DNA of 64,000 bases, from positions 169,274 to 233,273 of the forward strand of contig NZ_LGCN01000085.1 in the NCBI RefSeq assembly GCF_001279005.1. The letters are read 5' to 3'. The notes under the pieces are model-generated. The model was not told where the DNA came from, made no database searches, and saw nothing but the letters and a program-made list of their open reading frames with translations. Below are positions 1 through 10,246 of this stretch, one piece after another; within the stretch, counting starts at the first letter, position 1; every line of letters begins with the position of its first letter. Position numbers and translations under genes: made by a program. The stretch comes from Streptomyces caelestis (GTDB lineage Bacteria; Actinomycetota; Actinomycetes; Streptomycetales; Streptomycetaceae).

Positions 1-378
1 CTTCAGGAACTGCGCGCAGCGCTCGTACTCCTCCTGCTCGCCGATCGCCTGCGCGGCGCGGGCGAGGGCGTGCAGGGCGCGCAGGAAGCCGCGGTTCGGC
101 TCGTGCTCCCACGGCACCGGGCCGTGGCCCTTCCAGCCGTTGCGGCGCAGCGCGTCCAGTCCGCGGTGGTAGCCCGTACGGGCGTACGCGTACGACTCCA
201 CGACGCTGCCCCGCTCGAAGGCCTCGTCGGCCAGCCGGGCCCAGGCCAGCGAGGAGGTGGGGTACTTCGCGGCGGCGTCGGCGGGCGTGCCGCCCGACGC
301 GAGCAGCTCGCGCGGGCCCGGGTCGTCGGGAAGGTGGGTCGGGGGCGGGCCCCCCAGGAGGTTCTCGTGAATCGACAT
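1..378 (-). CDS. DUF3151 family protein (partial, C-terminus beyond window)
   Basis: The visible part starts MSIHENLLGGPPPTHLPDD at the ATG ending at 378 and runs off the left edge. The conserved stretch PADAAAKYPTSSLAWARLADE and a helical tail resemble DUF3151, a short actinobacterial family of unknown function with a TPR-like look. It lies 17 bases downstream of the MFS gene on the same strand, so the two may be co-transcribed. Function is unknown; the family call rests on recalled sequence similarity. Confidence 0.75.
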   Translation of the reverse strand, partial: MSIHENLLGGPPPTHLPDDPGPRELLASGGTPADAAAKYPTSSLAWARLADEAFERGSVVESYAYARTGYHRGLDALRRNGWKGHGPVPWEHEPNRGFLRALHALARAAQAIGEQEEYERCAQFLK

Positions 379-395
379 GGGTCCAGTCTCGTACA

Positions 396-1883
396 TCAGC
401 GGGCCCCGCTCCCGCGCTCCTCCCCCGGTTCCGGTTCCGTCTCCGGCTCCAGCGGGGGCACCGCCACGCTGCCGTGGGTGTGGCACTCGGGGTGCCGGCA
501 GTCCGGCGCCGGGCGGCGGACGGTCGCGAAGGCGAGGGCGGAGCCCAGCACCAGGACGCCCGCGCACAGGACCATCGCCCGCCGGAACGCGTCGTCGAAG
601 GCGCCGGGGAGCCGGTACGCCTCCGGGCCCATCCCGGCGAGCAGCGGCAGCGCCGCCACCGCCACCAGGCCGGCCGCGCGGGCGGCGGCGTTGTTGACGC
701 CGCTGGCCAGGCCCGCCCGCGCGGTGTCCACGGAGGCGAGGACGGTCGCGGTGAGCGGAGCCACCAGGGTGACCATGCCGAAGCCGAGCACCAGCAGCGC
801 GGGCAGCACCTCGGTGGCGTACGAGGCGTCCGGGCCGACGCGCAGCATCAGCAGCATCCCGGCGGCGCACAGCAGCGGTCCGACGGTGAGCGGGACGCGC
901 GGGCCGATCCGGTCGCCCAGCTCACCCGACCGGGCGGAGAGCAGCAGCATCAGGGCGGTCGTGGGCAGCAGGGCCGTACCGGCGGCGAGCGCGGAGTACC
1001 CGACGACGACCTGGAGCTGGAGCGCGGCGAGGAAGAAGAACCCGCCGAACGCCGCGTACACGCACAGCGTGACCACGTTGACCGCCGAGAACTGGCGGGA
1101 GGCGAAGATGTCGAGCGGCATCATCGGGTGCGGGCGGCGCTTCTCGACGAGGACGAAGGCGACCGCGACGGCCGGTCCCGCGACGGCGCAGACCACGACG
1201 AGCGGGGACCCCGCGTCGGCCTCGATCAGCGCGTACGTCACCAGCGCGAGGGCGAGCGCGCCGAGCGCGGCGCCGAGGACGTCGAACCGGTCCCCGGCCC
1301 CGCCGCCCGCCGACTCCGGGACGTGGCGGACGGCGACGGGGGCGCAGAGGAGGGCGAGGGGCACGTTGAGCAGGAACACCCAGCGCCAGCCGGGGCCGTC
1401 CACCAGCCAGCCGCCGACGAACGGGCCGACGGCCGCGCCGATGCCGCCGAAGCCGGACCACAGGCCGACCGCGCGGCCCCGGTCGTCGGGGTGGAAGGAC
1501 GCCTGGATGAGGGCGAGCGAGCCGGGGGTGAGCAGCGCCCCGCCGACGCCCTGGAGGGCGCGGGCGGCGACGAGGACGCCGGGGGTCGGGGCGAGGCCGC
1601 ACAGCAGGGAGGCCCCGGCGAACCACAGCACGCCCACGACGAACACCTTGCGCCGCCCGAACCGGTCGCCCAGCGCCCCGCCGAGCAGGATCAGCCCGGC
1701 CAGCGTGACCATGTAGGCGTTGACGGTCCACTGCAGTGCGGCGAGGTCGGCGTCGAAGTCGCGGCCGATGCGCGGGAGGGCGACGTTGACCACGGTGGAG
1801 TCGAGCAGGACCATGCTGGAACCGAGGACCGTGGTGAGCAGGATCCACTTGCCCTGCGGGGAGGACAGCCGGACGTCGGGCAT
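396..1883 (-). CDS. MFS drug:H+ antiporter, DHA2 (14-TM) type
   Basis: A 495-residue integral membrane protein, predicted to export small molecules or drugs using the proton gradient. It has LDSTVVNVALP at residues 27-37 and the cytoplasmic loop motif GDRFGRRKV at 72-80, both hallmarks of the EmrB/QacA (DHA2) group, and about fourteen hydrophobic segments. The tail past residue 455 is hydrophilic, with a small Cys/His cluster (DCRHPECHTH) and an acidic Glu/Pro end. The substrate cannot be told from sequence. It is separated from fbaA by a strong terminator, so it has its own promoter. Confidence 0.88.
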   Translation of the reverse strand: MPDVRLSSPQGKWILLTTVLGSSMVLLDSTVVNVALPRIGRDFDADLAALQWTVNAYMVTLAGLILLGGALGDRFGRRKVFVVGVLWFAGASLLCGLAPTPGVLVAARALQGVGGALLTPGSLALIQASFHPDDRGRAVGLWSGFGGIGAAVGPFVGGWLVDGPGWRWVFLLNVPLALLCAPVAVRHVPESAGGGAGDRFDVLGAALGALALALVTYALIEADAGSPLVVVCAVAGPAVAVAFVLVEKRRPHPMMPLDIFASRQFSAVNVVTLCVYAAFGGFFFLAALQLQVVVGYSALAAGTALLPTTALMLLLSARSGELGDRIGPRVPLTVGPLLCAAGMLLMLRVGPDASYATEVLPALLVLGFGMVTLVAPLTATVLASVDTARAGLASGVNNAAARAAGLVAVAALPLLAGMGPEAYRLPGAFDDAFRRAMVLCAGVLVLGSALAFATVRRPAPDCRHPECHTHGSVAVPPLEPETEPEPGEERGSGAR

Positions 1884-1900
1884 GCGGCGAGCATACGGAA

Positions 1901-1930
1901 GAGCCCGGCACCGCGGCCGGTGCCGGGCTC
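1901..1930 (-). terminator. Terminator behind fbaA
   Basis: A 13-bp perfect stem, GAGCCCGGCACCG paired with CGGTGCCGGGCTC around a four-base loop, lies just after the fbaA stop. There is no U-run, which is usual in Streptomyces. Confidence 0.75.
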
Positions 1931-1941
1931 GACGCGTCGTG

Positions 1942-2973
<1,032 letters not shown>

Positions 2974-3171
2974 CTGTCCGCTCCTTATGCGTGCGGTGTG
3001 GCGTACTGCGTACGGTCGGCCCTGACCTGGAACCTTGGATGCGACGTCATTGTCGGGGCCATCTTCCCAGACTTGCCCGTCCGGTCGACGGCGCAGGTCA
3101 AGTCGTTATGCGGGAGATGCGAGGGATGCGGGGGAGCCGGGAGGCCGGGGCGCCCGGGGCGCCCGGTGGCC

Positions 3172-3720
3172 TCAGTCGAGGCCGAGCTCGTCCTTGGAGT
3201 AGGCGAACAGGTACGGCACCCCGGCGCCCTCCCGGATCTTCTCGGCGGCGCCGGTCGCCCGGTCGACGATGGTCGCGACGGCCACGACCTGGGCGCCGGC
3301 CTCGCGCACGGCCTCGACGGCGGCGAGCGGGGAGCCGCCGGTGGTGGAGGTGTCCTCGACGACGAGCACGCGGCGGCCCTTGATCTCCGGGCCCTCGACG
3401 CGGCGCTGGAGCCCGTGCGCCTTGGCGGCCTTGCGCACGACGAAGGCGTCCAGCTTCCGGCCCCGCGCGGCGGCGGCGTGCAGCATGCTCGCCGCCACCG
3501 GGTCGGCGCCCATGGTCAGCCCGCCCACCGCGTCGAACTCCAGCTCCGCGGTCAGGTCCAGCAGCACCTGCCCGACCAGCGGGGCGGCCTCGCCGTCGAG
3601 GGTGATGCGGCGCAGGTCGACGTAGTAGTCGGCCTCCAGACCGGAGGAGAGGGTCACCTTGCCGTGCACCACGGCCTTGTCCTTGATCTGCTGCAGCAGC
3701 GCGCCGCGTGTCTCCGTCAT
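3172..3720 (-). CDS. pyrE: Orotate phosphoribosyltransferase
   Basis: A 182-residue enzyme joining orotate and PRPP to give orotidine 5'-monophosphate in pyrimidine synthesis. The PRPP-binding loop VEDTSTTGGS is at residues 121-130 and the catalytic-loop lysines lie in RKAAKAHG (96-103). It begins 10 bases after the stop of the aldose epimerase gene, so the two are probably co-transcribed although metabolically unrelated. It is separated from other pyr genes, as is common for pyrE in Streptomyces. Confidence 0.95.
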   Translation of the reverse strand: MTETRGALLQQIKDKAVVHGKVTLSSGLEADYYVDLRRITLDGEAAPLVGQVLLDLTAELEFDAVGGLTMGADPVAASMLHAAAARGRKLDAFVVRKAAKAHGLQRRVEGPEIKGRRVLVVEDTSTTGGSPLAAVEAVREAGAQVVAVATIVDRATGAAEKIREGAGVPYLFAYSKDELGLD

Positions 3721-3730
3721 GGCAGCCAGC

Positions 3731-4519
3731 TTAGAGGCGGGTCCAGGTCCAGGTCGTCGAGGCCTCCAGCGGCTCCAGCGGGGTGACCAGGCGCGGGTGG
3801 GTGTTCAGCCCGTTCGGCGGCCCGGTCTGCGGCTCGACGCACACGGCCTCGCGCTGCTCGTCGTAGACCACGACCCACTCCTCGCGGCTGGCCACCTTCA
3901 GCTCCAGCCGTCCCGGCCAGGTGAGGGTGACGTCGACGCCGCCGGGCATCCCGAAGCAGTCGTCCCACGGCCCGGGCTCCGGCTCGACGCGCCGCCCGGT
4001 CGGCAGGTGGTCCTCCCCGCGCTCCTCCTGCCAGGCGGGCGCGAAGCCGATCGCCACGTCCTCCCCGCCGAGGTTCCGGTTGAACCACGGGTGCCAGCCG
4101 ATCTGCGCGGGGAAGGACGACTCGTACGTCTCCACGCTCATCGTCAGCGTCAGGGAGTCCCCGGTCAGCGCGATCTGCTGGGTGACCCGCCCGGAGTAGG
4201 GCCAGGGCGCGACGAGGTCGTACGTGAGCACGGCCTCGTCGGCGCTCTTGCGGGCGGTGCGCCAGGCGGCGTCGCGGGCGGTGCCGTGGATGGCGTTCGG
4301 CGGGGCGTTGAGCGGCATCTGCTGCACGGTCGCGCCGTCCCGGAACCGTCCGTCGCGGATCCGTCCGCACCAGGGCACCATCGGGAAGCACCCGAACCGC
4401 TCCCCCTGCCGCAGCAGCTCGACGCCCCCGACCCGCAGCCCTCCGACCCGTCCGCCGTTCCCCGGCAGCACGGTCGCCTCCGCGTCACCCGCGGTCAGCG
4501 TGATGTCTCCGTCACTCAC
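3731..4519 (-). CDS. Aldose 1-epimerase (galactose mutarotase-like)
   Basis: A 262-residue protein of the galactose mutarotase superfamily, predicted to interconvert anomers of an aldose or hexose phosphate. GWHPWFNRNLGG near residues 142-153 carries the expected histidine, and the AIHGTARDAAW segment supplies another. A GTG start at 4519 is followed by SDGDITLTAGDAEATVLP, a normal N-terminus. It is the first gene of a likely two-gene unit with pyrE. The sugar specificity cannot be decided from sequence. Confidence 0.85.
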   Translation of the reverse strand: MSDGDITLTAGDAEATVLPGNGGRVGGLRVGGVELLRQGERFGCFPMVPWCGRIRDGRFRDGATVQQMPLNAPPNAIHGTARDAAWRTARKSADEAVLTYDLVAPWPYSGRVTQQIALTGDSLTLTMSVETYESSFPAQIGWHPWFNRNLGGEDVAIGFAPAWQEERGEDHLPTGRRVEPEPGPWDDCFGMPGGVDVTLTWPGRLELKVASREEWVVVYDEQREAVCVEPQTGPPNGLNTHPRLVTPLEPLEASTTWTWTRL

Positions 4520-4693
4520 GCGACGACCCTACTGGGACGATCAAGAACACGCCGCCCCACCGCAATCGCGGGCAGTCGTGCCTTCCCCAGTGCCTTGAAG
4601 GCCCGGGAGGTGCCCCCAGGGCGGCACGGGCGGGCACGACGGCACCCCGTAAGCGCCGGGCTGCGCACCCACCCCCCGCCCAGCGGCAACAGC

Positions 4694-5587
4694 TCAGCGG
4701 CGCTTACGGAGCGCCCTGATCGCGACGACCGCCGAGGCCACCGCCAGAGCCGCCGCCGGCGCGGCCCACCGCAGGGGCGTGCCGACGGCGACGGTCTGCG
4801 GAGCGGGAACGGGCGCGTAGCGGCCGCGCGGCGGCGCGTGGTCCACCTCCTCGGCACTGCGGCCGATCATCGTCCGCCGGGCGTGCGCCGCCTCGGCGAC
4901 GGAGTCGTCCTCCTCCTCGAAGGAGGACGCCGGGACCTCCGCGTCGAAACCGGACGGGACGTCCACGTCCGGAGCCGGCGGTGGGCCCTCGTCCACGTCC
5001 GGGACCGGCGGCGGCGCGTCGTCCGGGACCGGCGGCGGCGCGTCGTCCGGGACCGGCGGCGGCGCGTCGTCCGCGTCCGGCGTGGTGTCGAAGTCGGTCG
5101 TGGCCCGGGGCTCGAAGTCCCCCGTGGACAGCAGCTCGGGCGACTCCGGACCAGAGGCCCGCTCCGCCGCCTCGGCGCCCAGGTTCTCCGCGAAGCGGTT
5201 CAGCAGGCGGGACACCGCCGAGGCCACCGCGTCCGCCGGAAACTCCGTGATCCGGCCGTCGGCCGTCACCGTGCCCTCGACCGTGAGGGTGGCGCCGCCC
5301 TCCGCGTCCCGCAGGCGCAGCCGCAGCGCGAGCTTCACCGAGCCGCTGCCGCGGGACTCCGCCGCGTCGCCCTCCACGGCGTAGGAGCCGTCGTCCCGCG
5401 CGGCCACCCGCACGGCGCCCCGATAGGTGACGGAGTGGCCGCCCACCCGGACCTTCAGCCGGCCGGCGACGGGAGCCGCCCCGGCGTCGTGCTGGAGCCC
5501 GGGCACCGCCCGGGCGACCCGCGCGGGGTCGTCCAGCACCTCCCTGAGCCGCTCCGCCGCGACCGGAACGAACACCTCGTGCTCCAT
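4694..5587 (-). CDS. SRPBCC/CoxG-like domain protein with C-terminal membrane anchor
   Basis: A 297-residue protein starting MEHEVFVPVAAERL. The first ~145 residues form a START/SRPBCC (CoxG-like) ligand-binding fold. An acidic, proline-rich linker with three identical PPPVPDDA repeats follows, then one C-terminal transmembrane helix with a basic end (RALRKRR). The ATG at 5587 is preferred over an upstream methionine because the domain begins immediately after it. The layout suggests a cytoplasmic lipid- or hydrophobe-binding domain tethered to the membrane; function is unknown. Confidence 0.75.
   Translation of the reverse strand: MEHEVFVPVAAERLREVLDDPARVARAVPGLQHDAGAAPVAGRLKVRVGGHSVTYRGAVRVAARDDGSYAVEGDAAESRGSGSVKLALRLRLRDAEGGATLTVEGTVTADGRITEFPADAVASAVSRLLNRFAENLGAEAAERASGPESPELLSTGDFEPRATTDFDTTPDADDAPPPVPDDAPPPVPDDAPPPVPDVDEGPPPAPDVDVPSGFDAEVPASSFEEEDDSVAEAAHARRTMIGRSAEEVDHAPPRGRYAPVPAPQTVAVGTPLRWAAPAAALAVASAVVAIRALRKRR
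4996..5067 (-). repeat. Three tandem 24-bp repeats inside the SRPBCC gene
   Basis: Three perfect 24-bp copies (4996-5019, 5020-5043, 5044-5067) encode the PPPVPDDA linker repeats. Copies this perfect are prone to slippage, so linker length may vary between strains without shifting the frame. Confidence 0.9.
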
Positions 5588-5674
5588 GACTGCCGAGCCT
5601 ACCCACGCGACACCGGGCTGCACCTCCGTCGGCGGGAAGTCGCGGCGCGTCGGCGCGGAACACGGTAGGAGAGC

Positions 5675-7324
5675 TCAGCCGGTGTACCGGGGGTGCACCA
5701 GGGTGGACGGCGGCAGACCGGTGACCCGGGTGCGCTCCGCCGCCCGGACGTCCGCCGCGAGGGAGGCGTCGGTGAGCGTGCGCGGACGCGGCCCGGCGGG
5801 GTCGAGGCGCGGCTCGGGGAGGTGGCGGGCGGCCAGGACGAACCCCCAGTCGCGGTGGGCGTGGGCGGTGGCCGTGCCGCCCCGGTCGGGTCCGGCGGCG
5901 AAACCGGCCCGCCGGCCGCTCACCCGGTACGCGGCGGTGCGCAGCCCCGCCGCGCGGAGCGTCGAGTCCACCGTCCAGAAGTCGCGGGGACGGGACGCCA
6001 CCGCGCCCCCGTGCACCACGAGCCGCCCGCCGGGCGCCAGCACCCGCCGGGCCAGCCCGTAGAACTCCTGCGCGTACAGCTTGGTGCTCGCGGTGATCCC
6101 GGGGTGCGGCAGGTCCGAGACGACGACGTCGTACGCCGCCGGGGGCGCCCCGCGCAGCCAGTCGAAGGCGTCCGCGGTGGTCACCCGCACGCGCGGGTCG
6201 TCGAGGGCGTGCGCGTTCAGCGCGGACAGCGCCGGGTCGCGGCGGGCCAGCCGCACCACGCCCGCGTCGATCTCGACGACGTCGACCCGGTGCACGCCGG
6301 TGTGGCGCAGCACCTCGCGCACGGCCAGCCCGTCACCGCCGCCGAGGACCAGCACGCGGGTGTGCGGCCCGTGCATCGCGGGGTGCACCAGCGCCTCGTG
6401 GTACCGGAGTTCGTCCCGGCCGCCGACCCGCAGCCGTCCGTCGAGGAACAGGTTCAGGGGCCGCCCGTCCCGTCCGCCGGTGAGCAGCACCTCCTGGACG
6501 TCCGTCCGCAGGGCCACGCGGACGTCGGAGCCGTACAGGGCGTGCCGGGCGGCCCGCTCGAAGTCGTCGACGAGGACGGCGGCCGTGGCGAGGACGACGA
6601 GCACGCACGCGTTGACGGCGATCAGCAGCCGGCGGGCGCGCGGCGTGAGGTCCCGCCGGAACAGTCCGAGCACCAGCGCCCCGCCGACGACCGCGTTGAC
6701 CGCGCCGGTGATCAGCGCGCCGGTCAGCTGGCCGAGCAGTGGCAGCAGGAGGAAGGGGAAGGCGAGCCCGCCGACCAGCGCGCCCACGTAGTCCGCGGCG
6801 GACAGGTCGGCCACCGCGCCCCCCGCGTCCTGTCGGCGGATCCGCTGGATCAGCTCCATCAGCAGCGGCACCTCGGCCCCGATCAGCAGCCCGGTGGCCA
6901 GGGAGAAGGCGACCAGCAGCGCGCGCGGGCCGCCCGCCCAGGCGAACACGGCGTACAGCGCCATCGCACTGCACCCGCCGACGAGGGCGAGGGCCGCCTC
7001 GACGGCGCCGAACCCGGCCGCCGCGTGGCGCCGCAGCCGTTTCGCGGCCAGGGACCCGATGCCCATCGCGAAGACCATCACGGACAGCACGACGGAGGTC
7101 TGGGCGACCGAGTCACCCATCAAGTACGCGGCCAGCGCGACCAGTTCCAGCTCGTACACGAGTCCGCAGGCCGCACAGACGAACACGCCCGCGAGGACCA
7201 GGAACCGTCCCGTGCCCTGCCGCACCGGCAGCCGCAGCGCGCTCCCCGCCTCGCCGGCGGGGCCGCCCGGACCGTCCCAGGACTGCGTGGAGCCGGGCGG
7301 TGCGGGGGCCTGCGGTTCGATCAC
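5675..7324 (-). CDS. Membrane-fused spermidine synthase-like aminopropyltransferase
   Basis: A 549-residue protein with about seven transmembrane helices in the first ~220 residues and a soluble SAM-type methyltransferase-fold domain after them. The nucleotide motif [18 protein letters not shown] and the acidic VEIDAGVV and VVSDLPHPG motifs are those of polyamine aminopropyltransferases (SpeE). The family transfers aminopropyl groups from decarboxylated SAM, but such membrane-fused versions in actinobacteria are mostly uncharacterised, so polyamine synthesis is only an inference. There is no speD or speA next to it. Confidence 0.85.
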   Translation of the reverse strand: MIEPQAPAPPGSTQSWDGPGGPAGEAGSALRLPVRQGTGRFLVLAGVFVCAACGLVYELELVALAAYLMGDSVAQTSVVLSVMVFAMGIGSLAAKRLRRHAAAGFGAVEAALALVGGCSAMALYAVFAWAGGPRALLVAFSLATGLLIGAEVPLLMELIQRIRRQDAGGAVADLSAADYVGALVGGLAFPFLLLPLLGQLTGALITGAVNAVVGGALVLGLFRRDLTPRARRLLIAVNACVLVVLATAAVLVDDFERAARHALYGSDVRVALRTDVQEVLLTGGRDGRPLNLFLDGRLRVGGRDELRYHEALVHPAMHGPHTRVLVLGGGDGLAVREVLRHTGVHRVDVVEIDAGVVRLARRDPALSALNAHALDDPRVRVTTADAFDWLRGAPPAAYDVVVSDLPHPGITASTKLYAQEFYGLARRVLAPGGRLVVHGGAVASRPRDFWTVDSTLRAAGLRTAAYRVSGRRAGFAAGPDRGGTATAHAHRDWGFVLAARHLPEPRLDPAGPRPRTLTDASLAADVRAAERTRVTGLPPSTLVHPRYTG

Positions 7325-7448
7325 TCCAGCGACGTTACGTTACTTCATCACCGCGCAACGTCACCCACACGCGTGGTTTTTGTTTACGCTTGCCCGATAT
7401 CGGCACGAGCGAGGACTCCCTCGCCCCCGCCCCGGCCCCTGGCCGGCC

Positions 7449-7967
7449 TCACACCCCCGACCCCACCCGCACCCCCACCCTCGTCCGCGTCGCCACCAAC
7501 TGCCCGTCCTGCGGATAGGCGTGCCAGGTCCGCCAGTGCACCTGACCCTCGTGGTACTGGGCGAGCATCGCCGTGAACGCGTGCGGGCTGCCGGGGAAGA
7601 CCCCCGCGAGGCCCTGCGGATGGTCGGAGACCAGGGCCAGCAACTCCTGGGCGCGGCCCGCGAAGGCCCCCGGGGAGAGCGCCTCCACCCGGGCGGCGAA
7701 CTCGTACTCCCAGTCGTCCACCCGCTTGGCCACGCCCAGCGGAAGCGGCGTGCTGCTGCCCGGAATGCACGCCACCGTCTCCGAGCAGAGACCCCGCCCC
7801 TCCTCGATCAGCACCTGGTGGGACGCGCCGAGCAGCCTCAACTGGATTTTCGTCCCGGCCAGTTCGAGATCGAGCGTGGCCAGCGCGGGAAGCGGCTCGC
7901 GTCCCAGGGCCCAGGCGAGGTCGGCCGCGCGCGTGTCGGAGTAGGCGGTGTTCAAGGTCGTGAGCAT
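7449..7967 (-). CDS. DUF2617 family protein
   Basis: A 172-residue soluble protein starting MLTTLNTAYSDTRAADLAWAL, with conserved-looking segments FHVLIEE-like (HQVLIEEGRGLCSETVAC) and the C-terminal VHWRTWHAYPQDGQLVATRT. This matches the DUF2617 family, conserved in Streptomyces and without known function. The ATG at 7967 is chosen over one 17 codons upstream because the upstream part lacks family character and GCGGAG sits at a suitable distance before the inner ATG. Confidence 0.8.
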   Translation of the reverse strand: MLTTLNTAYSDTRAADLAWALGREPLPALATLDLELAGTKIQLRLLGASHQVLIEEGRGLCSETVACIPGSSTPLPLGVAKRVDDWEYEFAARVEALSPGAFAGRAQELLALVSDHPQGLAGVFPGSPHAFTAMLAQYHEGQVHWRTWHAYPQDGQLVATRTRVGVRVGSGV

Positions 7968-8259
7968 GGATCGACTCCGCAAGCACACAAGGAGAGGGAG
8001 ATAAGGAGGTCCGCGCACCCCGGCCGCACCGGGGAACCCGGCCGGTCAGCCCGGTCACCCGACCGGAAGAAGGGGCCGCGGGGAGTCCGAGGGCTGCGTC
8101 GGTGATTTATAGGCAATCATGAAGTCTGGTGCCACCACAGTGTTTTTACCCAACTTCGTGGGCTTTCCATTCCCTGGGGGGCTCCCCAGCTCACCTGTTC
8201 AACTCCGGCGCACGCCCCGAGGTGACGGCGTACGCCGGTGTGCCTCGTACCGGAACGGC

Positions 8260-8294
8260 ACAGCGGGGCCCGCCCCAGGTGCGGACCCCGCTGT
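8260..8294 (-). terminator. Hairpin after the Gly/Cys-rich small gene
   Basis: ACAGCGGGG at 8260-8268 pairs with CCCCGCTGT at 8286-8294, and part of the interior also pairs. It lies about 45 bases downstream of the small membrane protein gene. The rest of the 370-base stretch 7968-8338 shows no convincing gene. Confidence 0.55.
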
Positions 8295-8338
8295 CTCGGA
8301 TGAGTCGTCCCCCGCGGGGGGAGACGGGCTGCCCCGTG

Positions 8339-8617
8339 TCAGCTGCCTCCCCCACCGCATCCGCCGCCGCCCCCGCAGGACGACCCGCCTCCGCAGGACG
8401 AGCCACCACCACAGGACGACCCCCCGCCGGAGTCCGACGACGAGCAGGACCCGCCGCCTCCGCCGCTGCCTCCGTCGCCCGCCCACCAGCTGTTACGGCT
8501 GTCACGGCCTCCGCCGCGACGGCCGGTGCCCACCCGCCGCGCGGGCCTGCGGGCCGCACGCGCGGCGCCCCCGACGAGCAGCACGAAGATCCCCACCAGG
8601 ATGATGCCGACGATCAT
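8339..8617 (-). CDS. Small membrane protein with Gly/Ser/Cys-repeat tail
   Basis: A 92-residue protein: an N-terminal helix (MIVGIILVGIFVLLVGGAA), a basic linker (RRPARRVGTGRRGGGR), then a low-complexity tail built of SSCGGG units repeated three times and ending CGGGGCGGGGS. The cysteines occur at regular intervals. Codon use is typical of the host and a start with GAGGGTGAC-type ribosome site precedes it. I recognise it only as a protein type conserved in Streptomyces; function unknown. The tail could bind metal or form disulfides. Confidence 0.65.
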   Translation of the reverse strand: MIVGIILVGIFVLLVGGAARAARRPARRVGTGRRGGGRDSRNSWWAGDGGSGGGGGSCSSSDSGGGSSCGGGSSCGGGSSCGGGGGCGGGGS

Positions 8618-8765
8618 GGCGTCACCCTCCTCTCATTCCCCCGTGATCCCCCGAAGCGGCCCCCCGTGGGCGCCTCGCTCACGTGTGTGACCGGGAGATG
8701 CCCTCCGCCCGCGCGGCCCAAAGCAGAGTTGAGGAACTCCAGAGCTTCGGCGCAGGATGACCGCC

Positions 8766-9947
8766 ATGACCTCCAGCGCGCGCCCCTTCCTGAACCGCCG
8801 GCTCGCCGAGTTCGGGACGACGATCTTCGCCGAGATGTCCGCCCTGGCCCTGCGGACCGGATCCATCAACCTGGGCCAGGGCTTCCCCGACACCGACGGC
8901 CCCGAGGAGGTCAGGGAGGCCGCCGTACGCGCCCTGCGGGACGGCCGCGGCAACCAGTATCCGCCGGGCCCCGGCGTCCCCGAGCTGCGCGCCGCCGTCG
9001 CCGCGCACCAGAAGCGCCGCTACGGCCTCACCGTCGACCCCGACACGGAGGTCCTGGTCACCGCCGGCGCCACCGAGGCGATCGCCGCCGCGCTGCTCGC
9101 CCTGGTGGAGCCCGGCGACGAGGTGATCGCCCTGGAGCCGTACTACGACTCCTACGCGGCCTGCATCGCCATGGCGGGCGGCGCCCGCGTCCCCGTCACG
9201 CTCCGCCCGCGCGAGGGCCGCTTCCACCTCGACCTCGACGAACTGCGCGACGCCGTCACCGACCGCACCCGCCTGCTCCTGCTCAACACCCCGCACAACC
9301 CGACCGGCACCGTCCTCACCCGCGGGGAACTGGCCGCGATCGCCGAGCTGGCGGTGGAACGCGACCTGCTCGTCGTGACCGACGAGGTCTACGAGCACCT
9401 GGTCTTCGACGACGCCGAACACATCCCCCTGGCCACCTTCCCGGGCATGCGGGACCGCACGGTGACCATCTCCAGCGCGGGCAAGACCTTCTCCTTCACC
9501 GGCTGGAAGGTCGGCTGGATCACGGCGAACGGCCCGCTCGTCTCCGCCGTCCGAACCGCGAAGCAGTACCTGACGTACGTCAGCGCGGGTCCGTTCCAGT
9601 ACGCGATCGCCGAGGCGCTGCGACTGCCGGACTCGTACTTCGACGGCTTCCGCGCGGACCTCCACCGCAAGCGCGATCTGCTCGGTGACGGTCTGCGGGC
9701 GGCGGGATTCGAGGTCTACCAGCCCCAGGGCACGTACTTCATCACCACCGACATCACCCCCTTCGGAGAGAAGGACGCCCACGCCTTCTGCCGCGCCCTC
9801 CCCGAGCGCTGCGGCGTCGTCGCCGTCCCCAACTCCGTGTTCTACGACGATCCCGACGCCGGCCGCAGCCAGGTGCGCTTCACCTTCTGCAAGAGGGACG
9901 ACGTCCTCCACGAGGCCGCCGACCGCCTGCACCGCATGGCGCCGTGA
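8766..9947 (+). CDS. PLP-dependent class I/II aminotransferase
   Basis: A cytoplasmic aminotransferase of about 393 residues, fold type I. It has YPPGPGVPELR, the LLNTPHNPTGTVL motif (PLP-contacting Asn), the VVTDEVYEH aspartate and tyrosine, and SSAGKTFSFTGWKVGW with the Schiff-base lysine. This is the subgroup of kynurenine/methionine aminotransferases and DapC-like enzymes, so the natural substrate is uncertain. The second ATG (8766) has AGGA eight bases before it; the first, at 8757, has the same element directly against it. Confidence 0.9.
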   Translation: MTSSARPFLNRRLAEFGTTIFAEMSALALRTGSINLGQGFPDTDGPEEVREAAVRALRDGRGNQYPPGPGVPELRAAVAAHQKRRYGLTVDPDTEVLVTAGATEAIAAALLALVEPGDEVIALEPYYDSYAACIAMAGGARVPVTLRPREGRFHLDLDELRDAVTDRTRLLLLNTPHNPTGTVLTRGELAAIAELAVERDLLVVTDEVYEHLVFDDAEHIPLATFPGMRDRTVTISSAGKTFSFTGWKVGWITANGPLVSAVRTAKQYLTYVSAGPFQYAIAEALRLPDSYFDGFRADLHRKRDLLGDGLRAAGFEVYQPQGTYFITTDITPFGEKDAHAFCRALPERCGVVAVPNSVFYDDPDAGRSQVRFTFCKRDDVLHEAADRLHRMAP

Positions 9948-10161
9948 GCTCACGCCCTTCGCCCGAACGGGACCGAGGCACGGGAGGCGTCGGCCACGGC
10001 CCGTCGCGGTGAGCAGCTCGACCCGCCGCCGGACCGTGCCGAGCCGGCCTTCCACGACGCGGTCGCACACCGCGACCATGGCCGGGTTGACGGAGATCGT
10101 GGCAGCCCTGTGGGGGCCCGGAGGTTCTGGAGCAGCCCGCCTCCCGCTACCGCATCCGCGT

Positions 10162-10200
10162 CCACGTACGTCAGGTACTTCACGTACTTGACGTACGTGG
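10162..10200 (+). promoter_or_regulatory. Periodic GTAC operator upstream of the toxin-antitoxin-like pair
   Basis: A 39-bp element bounded by the perfect inverted repeat CCACGTACGTCA (10162-10173) and TGACGTACGTGG (10189-10200). Inside it, GTAC occurs four times at exactly 9-bp steps (10166, 10175, 10184, 10193). It ends 46 bases before the antitoxin start and includes a TTGACG that could act as a -35 box. Most likely the autoregulatory site of the pair. Confidence 0.7.
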
Positions 10201-10246
10201 GGGAGGGGTGCACGCTGGGGAGGCCGGACGATCGAGGAGGCAGGTC

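Noticed and set aside
9950..10246. Gene between the aminotransferase and the antitoxin-like gene
   Set aside because: Minus-strand frame MVAVCDRVVEGRLGTV... is open but continues as an antisense shadow; nothing recognisable and the operator lies within it.
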